NCBI GenBank assembly: GCA_000320545.1
Contig: ADNK01001883.1
Span: forward strand, 1-32,500
Length of the DNA stretch: 32,500 bases
Direction: 5' to 3'
From: Bigelowiella natans CCMP2755
Taxonomy: Eukaryota; Cercozoa; Chlorarachniophyceae
Shown: piece by piece, positions 20,753-32,349 of the stretch
Numbering within the stretch: position 1 is the stretch's first letter
How the letters are laid out: every line of letters starts with the position of its first letter
The notes under the pieces: model-generated
The model's database searches: none
The model's input: the letters and a program-made list of their open reading frames with translations, nothing else
What the model was told of the DNA's origin: nothing
Position numbers and translations under genes: made by a program

Positions 20753-20787
<35 letters not shown>

Positions 20788-20918
20788 CGTTTATATGCTA
20801 GTGCGACGACTATTAATTTTAATGTACGTGTCGCCACCTCTCCCATTTCTGTATCTTTGACAGGGATTGCTGCGGCCATCATGTTGGGGGCCTCCGCGGT
20901 TCAGATCGGTGACAACGA

Positions 20919-20955
<37 letters not shown>

Positions 20956-21180
20956 GTATTTATTCCTTGACTCAAGGAAGAATAGAGGGGCAATCGACCA
21001 TAGTTTCGATGATATAGAGACTTTCTATATTCTTCTCATTATATCAATAGGAACATCATATCTCTTTAGCAAAGAGAGCACCGTGAGCAGCGTTCATATG
21101 GCTGAGTTGAGGCAGGCATCTGACTCCTGCACCGTCCTTACGAATATATTCTCTGGGAAACCCGCAAGGGGGTAAGTGTC

Positions 21181-21217
<37 letters not shown>

Positions 21218-21775
21218 ATATGTGCATGATTGTGAATTAGAGCTGGTAGAGGAGAGATGGAGAGAGAAGGAAAGAAGAAGAACAAATGGAAGAGAATCAC
21301 TGTAAGTCACTGTTTCTATGATCTGCATTTCTCTATCAGCGGCTTCCTGTTTCTCCCAGTGTCCCTCGTCTTTCCCTCTCACTCTCCCCCCCCCTGTCAC
21401 TAATGTCAGGATCGCTTGCCGTTTAGTCCAGGAGATGGGTGCAATCTCTGGAGCAGTTCCTCCTTATCCCGATGCAGGGGTGGCGCTCAAACAGCTGCAA
21501 AACCGTGCCGAACAGCAGGGAAGAGCTGACTTCTCCATGATGTGGTGCGGCCAGGTTGGTAATAGAAACGAGCAGCGGCTATTTGTGGTGAGAAAGAGAG
21601 GGTTTAGAGATTTAACCCTGTTTGGGTAGGCGGCATAGTGTGTCGCTTTCCTTGGATGAGAAAGAGGAGAGGAATGAATTGGAACTTGTACAATCAGAGC
21701 GCCGGTCTTTGCGCCGCCAGGGCAAAGCAAGGTGAAAAGCTCTGCACGCATAGGAGCGGAATATCCAACAACTGA
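19568..21775 (+). CDS. Nitronate monooxygenase (2-nitropropane dioxygenase type)
   Basis: Ten exons: 19568..19642, 19722..19952, 20017..20118, 20245..20368, 20442..20518, 20608..20698, 20864..20908, 21051..21171, 21410..21554, 21698..21775. Phases close to 362 residues, normal for the family. The enzyme is an FMN protein that oxidises alkyl nitronates to carbonyls and nitrite. Motifs seen: RIPIIQAPM at the N-terminus (FMN loop), GKAGGLGSL, VVSFHFGLP, and QGYEAGGHRG with the proposed catalytic His191. Further on are PVIAAGGIADGRG and LGASAVQIG (FMN phosphate binding), FSGKPARG and a C-terminal GQSAGLC. The AGGHRG motif fits class I enzymes. The start was chosen as the first in-frame ATG before IIQAPM. 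Introns contain GT and TA microsatellites. No organelle signal is obvious. Confidence 0.95.
20741..20785. repeat. (GT)n microsatellite in an intron
   Basis: GT run with a few GTAT interruptions in the intron 20699-20863 of the nitronate monooxygenase gene. Confidence 0.9.
20921..20952. repeat. (TA)n microsatellite in an intron
   Basis: TA run in the intron 20909-21050 of the nitronate monooxygenase gene. Confidence 0.9.
21179..21218. repeat. (GT)n microsatellite in an intron
   Basis: GT run a few bases after the donor of the intron 21172-21409. Confidence 0.9.
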
Positions 21776-22652
21776 AACCTCGAATGCGCATTTGTTATAC
21801 ATGATGAGAAAGCGTGCGATGATATGCTGCCATAGCACTTTTATCGCACAGTTTTTTATCTCTCTTCTAACACCTGCTGACACGATGTACAGCTGAACAT
21901 GAGAGGAAGAAGGCGAGAGACCCAGTAATTGCTGGGGATGATCCATGTTTCGTCGAGAGTGCGACAGACATGACAAACAGACTCGCAGATGAGGCACAGT
22001 CCTGCTTGGGAGGAATGGGAAGGAGTGACGAAATTTATCGATGATTGGTCTATGGCAGTTCATTAACCCTTCTAACAAAAGCAGCCTATAAATATGAAAA
22101 TATTTTACAAGATTTATCAAAGCTTTTGTGCTACCAGTATGGACGGCGTGCATGGCTATCGCTGCTAGCGCAATATATAATATCTTGAATATTCTGGGGG
22201 TATCACCCACACCAACAGGCGTGGATAATTATAGACTGCATAAATAAGGGCGCGGCACCGAGAATATGGGCATTTCATTCCTTCACCAGAGCGTCGCGCT
22301 CCGGGGAATTGCTTACGGCTGGAATTCTATGCTCTTTACACGATTCGAAGATTATAATCATGCACACATGTGGACATGACGGGTTACGCCTTAACTGTAC
22401 GTTCAGGGAGCAGAAACTCCTTGTCCGCATAGCGCAAAAAGGATAAGTGATATGGGTGCATCATAGCAATCATTATTACTATTCGTGACAATTCACACGG
22501 CTTTCATTGATTTTTTACGAGGCTAAATAGTTAGGTGTTGCATCAGCTGTTGCAACCTTCCTGTAGTATGTATGCATGCCTAATTGCGACCTCGGTACTA
22601 CTACTCGAGTAACCATAGTATGATGCGAGCAATTCATCAACAGTGACTTCTC
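21776..22652. other. Convergent intergenic region
   Basis: 3' flanks of the nitronate monooxygenase gene (plus) and the J-domain-like gene (minus). One 248-codon minus-strand open frame crosses it and the last nitronate monooxygenase exons, but it shows no domain or splice support. No other coding signal is seen. Confidence 0.5.
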
Positions 22653-23680
22653 TCACTCGCCATCATCAACCATTGCGGTGCCACTAGCAGAATTTCTACT
22701 CTCGCCTTGCCGGTGTCGCAGCTGTTTCGTCGCGGAGTCCATAGGGACCACCATACTAGTTCTGTGTGTCGAGGGGTGATGGTAAAACCGCTCCAGGAAT
22801 TCCGTCACCTTGATTAAAAAGAGTGTGTGGAGGGAAAAGAAGGAGCGATACAAGGCACGATAGCATAGTGAATTTCCCCACAGCCATACAAAGTTTAAGA
22901 CCATATATTGCGTATTCTACGCGCGCGCGCACACACACACACAAACACAAAGAGAAAGAGAGAGGGCGGGGGGAGGGGGGAGGGGGGAGGAGACATGTGT
23001 GTATTTAAAGTCTGCTTTATATGCGCATGTGTTATAATTATCAAGTTTGCATTATTCTGAGTAGTACAAACCTGTTTCTTGCGATCATCTGCTTTTCGTC
23101 GCAACCATGATCCTTCTACGAATGAATATTCATTATAAACAAAGGGTTTCTTGCTCTGTGATGATGAGCAATTGCTATCCCTAGGTAGGTTTCATTTTTC
23201 TTTCCCCCCCCCCCCCACGGATGCAGAGTTACCGGGAGCATCAAGCATAGGCAACACATATGGTTTCATTAACAACTTTCCATCCGTCCTATGGATCGAT
23301 AGCCACCCCTAAATAAATAAGTACAAGTGTGGAAGAAGAAGTGAAAGGAGAAGATGAAGAGGAAGAGGAAGAAGAAGACGAATTAAGGGAAATTCACAAC
23401 GCTACATGCATCGGCAGAATGATAAGATTTCCTCTCGTATGCTGTCAATCCAAGCAACAACAGTAGACCGCTTACAGATAAAACAGCATCGTCATCATCA
23501 TCCTCATCATACTGTCATTGTTACTGCTGCTGTTGTGTTGTGTTGGTGCCGCTTACGTCTACAGGCTCGACGATGTGGGCACGTCGGCCTCGAATCTCTG
23601 CGACATGCACGATCGCTCCTTCTCTAATGATGAAAATGAAGATCACGGAGGATGCCAGAGGCAATCAATATATACAATAT

Positions 23681-23711
<31 letters not shown>

Positions 23712-24627
23712 GTTGCAACTCTTATTCCAGATATATTCTCGAGAATCTTCTTCCTTTTTTTTTTTTGGTTTTCCTTCCGACCGAAGCACGGCGACTTTCC
23801 CCGCTGACATTCCATGCTGCCCTGTTGGTTGTAGGAGTAGTATCACTCACTGCTTCTCACCGGAACGAAATCACGAGCACAGCACGCAGATGACCGAGTA
23901 GCTACTACTCCTCCTACTCGTTATGCTTGCTACTGCATACCTCTGACAACGACACCTCCCGGCCATATGACTTTGTAAAGCTCCGTGTCACTGCGGTCGG
24001 AAGCAAAATCCGCCGTCTCGCCTTCTATCCTGTGATGTAAATCACGACGATGATGATCATGATGATATTGATGACTGTTCCTAGTAGAATTATTTGTATT
24101 ATCTTTATCATTTTTATTAGTATTGGTAGGATGATGATAGCGGAGGGTGTAATTGACGCGAACGATCAAAGAACGAATGTTGATTGGGATGCTAGTTATG
24201 ATATCAGCGGTACATAATAGTGAAAGTTTCTCCCTCTACATTGACCGGTGTATACAACGATATACCTACCGCTTTTGTGCTACGTTGAGCCTCTCAAATG
24301 CTTTCCTGAAAGATTTAGTAACTTACAACAAACCACTACCACAGAACTAATCAACCGTACTGATCTGCTGCTGTTAAACAAACATACCGAGCGGCCATTG
24401 TGAGATACTGAGGAGCGCCCTTGAGGCTGACGATTATACGTTACTTCGAGTCAGACTTTTAGTTCACAGCAAGACGAATTGGCCTGCATTTCATGCCATC
24501 GGAAGGGTGTTAGGGTAGTCTTGCCGGTGTTTGGCTATTATTACCGATCTGGGTGCAGCTCTGCCTTCATCTTTCGTATCATCGCAATCAACTGATCCTC
24601 CTTCTCATTCTCATCCTTCCCAAGCAT
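22653..24627 (-). CDS. J-domain-like and SH3b-like small protein
   Basis: Ten exons: 24627..24545, 24426..24388, 24305..24270, 24029..23941, 23821..23782, 23623..23557, 23441..23406, 23308..23233, 23115..23072, 22808..22653. Phases close to 221 residues. Residues 11-60 resemble the second half of a J-domain, with the signature HPD at 25-27 and a following helix (AARKAFERLNVAQKR). HPD is the motif with which J-proteins stimulate Hsp70 ATPase. The usual first helix is short or missing, and an unseen upstream exon could supply it. A bacterial-SH3-like domain follows (YKVIWPGGVVVRG ... GKVAVLREGAIVHVAEIRGR ... GWLSIHRTDGKLL). The C-terminus is basic then Ser-rich and ends at a TGA. The exon at 23441..23406 may be optional or false. 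The donor at 23781 (GTCGGA) is weak. Function is inferred only as a possible co-chaperone or adaptor. Confidence 0.72.
22929..22944. repeat. (CG)n(CA)n microsatellite in an intron
   Basis: Short CG then CA run inside the last intron (22809-23071) of the J-domain-like gene, followed by a G-rich repeat at about 22965-22990. Confidence 0.8.
23681..23711. repeat. (TA)n microsatellite in an intron
   Basis: TA run in the intron 23624-23781 of the J-domain-like gene. Confidence 0.9.
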
Positions 24628-24908
24628 TGACTTTTTACAGAGGACCAAAAAAAGTAGCACACGAACGATATCACGTTGTCACGAGGGGATTCATCTCTAA
24701 ATTGCATTGAACACATGCTTCGTTATATATTGTTAGGCATTTATATTCATGTGTGTATATTGATGATACAACTAGAACGTAGAAGTATATACTCTTATGT
24801 AAACCTAGCATTAATAGTAGTAATCTCAACAACAATGATGACAAGCCACCTCCGTTTCCGCCCCAGGTCGGCTCCAGAGAAGCCGGTACCTTCCATTTAA
24901 AAATAGAT

Positions 24909-25849
24909 TTAAAAAACGATCGTCGTCTTGTGCCCCCGCCCCCCCTTCACCTCGAAGCAAATGTACCAGTCATCGCCGCATTCCAGGATTCTCAGCGATT
25001 CCTGGTATAGACGCTGATATGTCTCCTCGTCGCCCTTCCCTTGCTTGCTCCCCCCCCTCAATCCTACTCCTGCTGCACTGAACAGGCCCTTGATTTTTGG
25101 GGCTTCTAATGTTGACTTAGATTTGTAGCATTGGGAGGCATAACAGAAAAAGGAGGAGAAGGAGAAGGGAAGGGGGGGGAGAGGGAAAGAAAAAAGAATG
25201 TCATAATCAAAGGAGGGTGATGATTGTACATCTTATCGAGTCAATGCGATGAATAGTATCAAGGGAAACATCAAGGAGCTTGATCGTAGCAGAAGGCTCT
25301 GTGTATGATCACCTTCATGGCCAGACGAGTGGGTAGCAGCAGCATGATTGCCAACGCTGGGAAAATCACGGCTAAAAACAATACATATATTCACTGGTCT
25401 CCCTGAATACTGTAAAAGAGCCTTCGAAAGGTCTTTCGTTAGGAATGGCGGTGGGAAATCGGTTGAAAATCATGGGGGCGACTTACATAAAACAGAGCTG
25501 AGAAACAGTCGTCGCGCCGAGACATGCCTCCTAACTCTGGTCCTAGTCCAAAGCATTGACAACTTGCCCCCCTTCCTCACTCACTCTCTCGCGTATGCAA
25601 GGACGCGCCAGGGCGGCAGCGGAATTGGGGGACGAGGTTTGGATCGGAGCCACGGAAAAAAAGCCTAGCCATTGTCATGGTAATATTTCGGATGAAAATA
25701 GAAAAAAGCATGTCTTTCCCGGCAACAATTACAACAGTATGCATCGCCGAACGGTGAGAGAGACGATGAAAAATCAACCTTAGAATGTCGTAAATAGGAA
25801 ACTCCTCAGAACTATCCAGGCTCACGAGCAAGCTTCTGCTCGAGCGCAT
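24909..25849 (-). CDS. Small single-pass membrane protein, unknown function
   Basis: Five exons: 25849..25779, 25664..25605, 25542..25487, 25371..25313, 25115..24909. Phases close to 150 residues from an ATG to TAA. The N-terminal 60 residues are rich in Arg/Ser. One hydrophobic segment (LSSVLSVIFPALAIMLLL, about 58-76) is preceded by RRHVSARR, so a positive-inside topology with the N-terminus in the cytosol or matrix is likely. The C-terminal 70 residues are soluble, with a conserved-looking stretch ETYQRLYQESLRILECGDDWYICFEVKGGRG. No family is recognised. It lies tandem with and 281 bp upstream of the J-domain-like gene, and is divergent from the LamG-type gene. Confidence 0.7.
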
Positions 25850-25978
25850 CGCCGCAGAAACGTATCACTTTAAATAGGATATTATCGGTTATAATATATT
25901 TCTAAAATATTCCTCGGAACTTTCCGATAAATTTATCGGCCAGAGAAAGATTCTTCTTGCGAAGCACACCCTTCGGCG
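25850..25978. promoter_or_regulatory. 129-bp divergent promoter
   Basis: The entire gap between the ATG of the small membrane protein gene (minus) and the ATG of the LamG-type gene (plus). It is AT-rich and contains TATA-like words (TATAATATAT near 25890) and repeats of TTATCGG. Confidence 0.6.
25924..25939. promoter_or_regulatory. 16-bp perfect palindrome, candidate factor-binding site
   Basis: CCGATAAATTTATCGG is its own reverse complement. A further half-site TTATCGG lies at 25882-25888 in the same short promoter. The position suggests a site shared by both divergent genes; the factor is unknown. Confidence 0.5.
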
Positions 25979-26626
25979 ATGGCAGACGGGCAGGGGAGAG
26001 ACCCCTCCTCACGGGAAGACCCTACCTTATCCAACAACGAAGCCTTAGGCTCAGCGCTGAAGGCAATGCTGGAGTGCCTCCCAGAATCGCAGGTAAGAAC
26101 GACTTGCATTCATTCGAAGGAATGGTAGATGAATTAAAAGGTCAACTCGTATTTTGCCAGAAACGCGTGTGCTCCCTGTTTAGCAGTCTGGCCAAAATGT
26201 GGATGTTCGATGCACTGCAAGAGTATCTGCCTGTTGCAATAAAGGCAATCCTCACCTGCGCATCTAAGGTGTCCACCCTCCCCCCACTGGTTGTATTTAC
26301 AAATTAAGATATCATTTTTTAATAATTCATAGGGCGACTGCTTAGACGAGGTGGAGGATACAGCTGCGCGGCTACTCCTCATCGCCGCGCAATTGTCCCC
26401 AAAGATGCTCAGCGAAGTTAAGACCCCGCTCCTCCGTTTCCTCGAGAAGAAGAAGAATAAAGAAACGGGGGATGGGAAAGCACAAGGGGTGGGAAAACGG
26501 GGAGAGGGAGATAATGATCACGATCAAGTGCTCACTTTGCAATCATCCCTTGCAGTCCTGCGACCTTTGTACACCCATTCGGCAGAACTCTCACAGCTCT
26601 GGGAGGGACTTCCCTCCTCCTCCTCC

Positions 26627-26657
<31 letters not shown>

Positions 26658-27958
26658 TGCTATTGAAGCAACTCGACCCCATTCGCACGGCCATACGCTC
26701 CTCACTGTGGTTTCAAGGCGTTTTCAAGAAGGGCAGGAGTACTCTCAAAGTCCTTCCCCCGAACGCTGTAGCACTTCCTCATCATCCGCTTCTCGGTTTC
26801 GCAGCATGTGGGGTCCTTCAGAAGCATCAGGAAATGGCAACAAGAGCGAGCTCCCCGTCGTTGGAATTTGACGGTTACGTCTTGCCCGCCGCCTATAGCC
26901 GCCCCAAAGATATTAGACGACTGGGAATCTGCGGGATTGGCAGTCTCGGATCTCTGTCACAGGGTAGCATCAAGTGTGCGAGAAGGCTTGGGAGCTTTAT
27001 CGGTGTATTCAAGTGCGGTGCGACGGGACGCGAGAGCGGTTGGGCAAACTTAAGCATCTTGAAATGCATGGACCGCAATAGCGATAACGACACCATCGAC
27101 CACGATACCAATGGCATCGAAGCAGAAGCAGGTATGAATCGTCAGTGTTGCTATCCAAACGGAGACCATTATGACTTATGTTTTGCGTCTCTGCCACTCT
27201 TCGTGGCGTAGGATAAAAATTATCGGTGTTTTTTCCAACACGCAAGAAGTTCCGCGATATATTCTGTATTCCACTTCTGCAACATCACCACCATCATCAC
27301 CATCACCATCAATCATCTGAATACATTTAACAAATCTTCCTCATCGACGTCTTCCTGTCGTAACAATCCCCACTTTGGTAGATGCAGCATGCTCGCTACT
27401 CTCTGGTATTTTATGCCACGACAGCAGTAGCACGGCAGAGGCTTTTTACGCACTTCCCGTCCGTTCTCGCCTTGGATTTAGCCTACGATTCTCATCTGAG
27501 AAAAAGAGGGGCGAGGTTGATGAGAGGGGGGAGACGACTCGTTCATCTCACCGTCACTCATTGCCGCTGTGCTTGCGGCTTGATGGCAGCTCCCACGTGG
27601 TGATGATTGGCGGAGCGGCAACAAGCGACTCAGCCATTGGGAAGGCAGTGTGGACGATGATGATGGCGATGGTACGTGAAGATGGAGAGTACAAGAACAA
27701 CGACCGGAAGGAAAGGCAAACACTACACGTTGAGGCTTGGGTAACTATTTATGACTACTTCTACCACAACAACCGCTACTAGTACCGTTCCTGCTTTCTG
27801 CTGCAACCGCTACCAAGCGTCTGTCTTCTTCTATCCTTTTGTTGTATGTAGAGGCATGAATCTTAATGCCTCCCATCAGGTGAACGTCCCGAGGGTTCGG
27901 AGCTCCTCGCATCAGCGAAAGATGATGATATTGTCGAAGCAACTGCCGCCTCCTAACG

Positions 27959-27994
<36 letters not shown>

Positions 27995-29563
27995 GCAAAG
28001 GTAGCAGTGAAGAGGAGGAGAACGATATACGCGCGAAAACAATATCTAGATAAATCAGCCGCTTTTTACGATACCTTTGAATTATCAAAGATAAAAAAAG
28101 GGAACGACAAAGCAATCCACACACACATCTGCTGTGTGCGAGAGAGGACGTTCCTTACGTGATGGTGTTTGGCGTATTTTTGCTCAGGGAAGAAGAATAA
28201 GAAGAATAAGGGCAAGCAGCAACAGCAATCGAAGAATGGCAGCTGCAACAAACGAGGCAATGGTGCTCTAGCACTGGGTGTCGATAGGCTTAATCGCCCA
28301 TTTTTCACTTTCGGGCACGTCATTGTCGAGCCCTCTCTTGAGACCGCAGCAGCAGCAGCTGCTGCAGTAAATGAGGAAGAAGAAACGACTTTTGACCGAG
28401 CAGGTGATGGCCATGGACCCCAACCGACAATAAGGTACACCGTCTCTGTGGGTAGGTGAGGCGTTGTGCCTGTAGCGACGGTAGTTGCTTGTTGTTGCAG
28501 TAGTGGTGTTAGTAATTGTACTGTACCGGGAAGAGCTTCAGAAGAGAAAAAACCATGAAATTTTGCTCTGTCAACCTTTCTCCTGATTACCATAATTCAT
28601 CCTTCTCCTTGTCATTTACAAAGAGCGGGTGAGTGGCAGCACATAGCTGGCTGCTTTGATGGCACAACAGCTCGCCTCTACATCAACGGCAAACTATGCG
28701 GAGAAAGCGGCCCATTGGTCAGTCGGGGCGGGGAGGGAAATAACAGCAACGGCCACAACGGTAGTCCTCCTCTCCCACTCACAACAGATGAAGATGAACG
28801 TCTTCTAATGCAGGCGAAGGAATGCTTTCTTAAGACTTTTGTTCTTGGCGAGCACAACGATGATGCTGATGATGGCGGTGGTGGTGGTGGTGGCTTCTTT
28901 TCCATGTTGTCGCAGGGAAGCAAAAGAGCCCTGGCAACAACAAGAATCAGAAGAAAAAGAAGAAAGCTGCCAAGAAATCCAACGGCAAAGGCGGCGGAGT
29001 ATCATCGTCTTCCTCAGCCCCTCTCTTCCTAGGGGGGGGGTCCATGTCAAATATTGACGACGATGCACGCAACAAGAAAGGTGAAGGCGGTGCTGTCGTA
29101 GTGACCAACCTCTTTGAAGGCTATATTGCTGACGTGAAGCTTAGGCTCTGCTCGCACAGTAGCAGTAGCAGCAGCAATAACAACAATAAAAACAACAACA
29201 ACAACAACAGCAAATCGATTGTTGTTGCCCATTGGCCTCTCATTACACACATCCCTGCAATCTTGGATCACTCCCCGTACCAGCAGCACGGAACGCTCCT
29301 TGACGTTTCCTCAGGAGCAGCCCTGTCCTCACCTCCGCCGACGTCTACAGCCACAGACGCATGGGTTCGGTGCGAGTCGGGGGGGGGGGCTCAATACGAT
29401 AAAGAGAAAGAGAAGGGAAGGAGAATAATGACGAAGACGGAGGAAAAGCTGCATTTTCTTTCTCCTCCTCCTCCTTCCCCCGCTCTTGCGCTGTCTCTCT
29501 TACCTCCAACAGTGATGCCCGTTGCTGCCAGGATGCTTAGGGTTTCGAGGAAGGACGAAAAAG

Positions 29564-29596
<33 letters not shown>

Positions 29597-31076
29597 TGTC
29601 GTCATCATGTTTCCTGACCTCCTTAGGCAGCTATCTCGATGACAAGGACAGCACTTCCGCCATCGCCAGTAGAAGAAGAGACGACGGCGACCTGCCGGGA
29701 GAAGAGGGGGGAGACAGCACCGCACTCGTCCTTGCACCGGGCAATCGTATTCTCTCTCTTCACAAGCTAGAATTGGTTGCGTTGGAAGCAGCGACGGAAA
29801 GGGAGAAGAAGAAGAATAGAGAAAACACGCTGATGATGAAGAAACCTACATCGCCACCGTTATCTTCAGGAGTGCCAACAATCATCACGGCGACACTTGA
29901 GGTTGTACGACAACGCCCTAATCAAGGTGTGGCGCTCGCTTTATCCTTCCATGTAGCCACGACGCTGGCAGCTATTACAGCAATCCCACCAGCAGCAACC
30001 CCATTAGTACTAGACGGTGCGGATTCAACAAGAGGTAGTAGTAACGGGGAGGGCGATCATAAGAATGGCGATGGTAAATGTGAGGATGATGATGCTGATG
30101 CTGATGATAATGATGATGATAATGTCGCCAACCACGAAAGAGAAGAAGGCAGTAGCAAGGCTTCTGAAGAGTGCTCTGGCCTCTCCTTTGACTTGTTTAT
30201 ACCCGGAGAAGAGCCAAAGCTGCAAGAAACAAGAACAGCAACAACAGCAGCATCAACAGAAACGCCGAAACCGTGGCGCTTGGCTTGTTACCGCTATAAC
30301 CGTCATCTGAACCAAAAAGAGCGGCGGCTTCATTCACACTGTGTTTCATCGCTGTCAGCTCCCCTGTCTTCTTCATCATCGATTGCTTTGACAACGACGA
30401 ACGCCAGAGATAGGCAAGAGACTCGTCATGTCGTCACAATTACGGTCAAAGTAAGCCCGACGACAAGCATGGCGACCGCCATAACGCCTAATCGTGCTCT
30501 TGACTTTGAGGCCGTTGTTAGAAGGGAGGAGAGGGGGGCTGCGAAGGGGGGGGGGGGGGAGCATGCAAACTCTCTTTCCGTAGCAGCTACCAACATTCGC
30601 ATGAACATTAACAACAAACACAATGAGAAGAGAAGCAGCCACAACAGCCCTCTTGGAATAGTAAGCGGGTACAGTCGCAGAGGTGGTAGGTTATTGTCAT
30701 CATCATCAGCAGCAGCATCAGCAGCAGCTTCCGTCCATGTTTCCCTAGCAAACCTATCGGCTTCCCGCAGCGCCTGCCGCAGCGATGAGGATGATGATGA
30801 CGATGCGAACGCAGCTGTGAGATTACTCCAGTGGAAAGCCTATCAGCAAAAGGAGGAGGAGAAGGAAGAAGGGAAAGGAATAAAGTCGACGATGATGATT
30901 AGTAGTAGCAGTGGATCGGTGCCTTCCAATAACGACAGCAAGGAGGATTGCGACGACATCGCGAGAGAGGAGGAGGAGGAGGAGGAGGAAGAAAAGGCGA
31001 CAACGGGGCAGCAAGAAAAGAACGTCGTGTCAGAAGTAAAGCGCCAGCTGATAAGGTAGCAACATCAGCAGCCCTT

Positions 31077-31110
<34 letters not shown>

Positions 31111-32316
31111 CGGCATCATTATTGTCATCATCATTATCATCATCATCATCATCATCAATGTCGTCGTTACCGTGGCGATAAGCACATAGTACGCCGTGCA
31201 TCCGTCTCCCCCCATCATCTTGACCTTTTTTTTGGTGCTCTTCCTCCCTCCCTCCTTCCCTCCTTCCCTCCTTCCTCTCTCATTGCCATCTCCTTCTCTT
31301 TCTCTCTCGCCTTCGTTCAGAATAAAGGCTCTGGAGCAACAATTGAACGCCTTTGAGCTGTCGCAGGCAACTAAACCAGCAGCCAATGCAAAGGCAGCAG
31401 GGGGTAGGGGAAGAGAGGGCGAACGAAAATGCATCCTGGACGTTTCAAAGCAGCTTCAAGAGGCTGCATCAGCCTTCTCTTCAGGTATTAGCATGTGGGA
31501 GAATAAAGCCAACACATATTTTTCCTCATTATCTAATCACCAGTGCCTGTTTATGCATCTAATTAGATACAGTCTGGGAGAGCACGGCTTCAATCTCAAA
31601 AATCGGTCATCTGACATTCAATCTCTCACCTTCAGTATCACCATCATCATCATCATCATCACCATCATCATCACCACCAACAACAACAACAACAACATCG
31701 TCAAGTAAGAAGAATAGCAGCGAGGACATCGCATTGCCGCTTTCACCGCTCAAGTGGGAGGGGGCAGAGAAGGATAGGGAAACGAGCGCATCCCCCGAGC
31801 CGCAAGTAATCATGGCGGTGATGGGTGAGTACGACGGGAAGCACAAAGGCGGAGGTAATAAAGAAGTTGTGAAACAGAACAAAGATATTAGTCTTTCGCA
31901 ATCGCTGTCGTCGCCATCATCGTCTTTCCCCCGCTATCTTATTCATGTGTGTAAATTGCACGTGCATTGCTATGGCTGCGTCAATTTCCTTGTAGTAATA
32001 ATAATGATAATAATTATAACATTAATATGAATAATACTAATAAAACCTGCACCAGTACATGATGATGATGATCGGGCACTTCCAATTCTTAGGTGGCGAT
32101 TTGCTTCTTCACGGCTTGATGCAACGAATTCCATATTCGGTTTCCGCTGCTTCTTCTTCCTCCTCTGATTGCATCGTGCCGTCATCGTTCTCTTGGAAGT
32201 GGCTGGGCCTTTGCACCGCCGCGCGGGTGGTGAATAGCCCGGGCAAACCAACTGCGACGGGGGAGGAGAAGACAGAGAATACTAGCGTCAAGCTTCCGCA
32301 CACATCCCCGTATCCC

Positions 32317-32349
<33 letters not shown>

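Noticed and set aside
21464-22210. 248-codon minus-strand open frame
   Set aside because: Overlaps two well-supported nitronate monooxygenase exons on the other strand and has no recognisable domain.
23116-23180. Minus-strand exon reading DSNCSSSQSKKPFVYNEYSFVE upstream of GSWLRR
   Set aside because: Protein-like, but its phase does not fit the preceding exon. The acceptor at 23116 gives a clean in-phase join to GSWLRR instead.
29047-31434. Several long minus-strand frames opposite the LamG-type gene
   Set aside because: They arise from low-complexity codon repeats on the other strand and lack any domain or splice chain.
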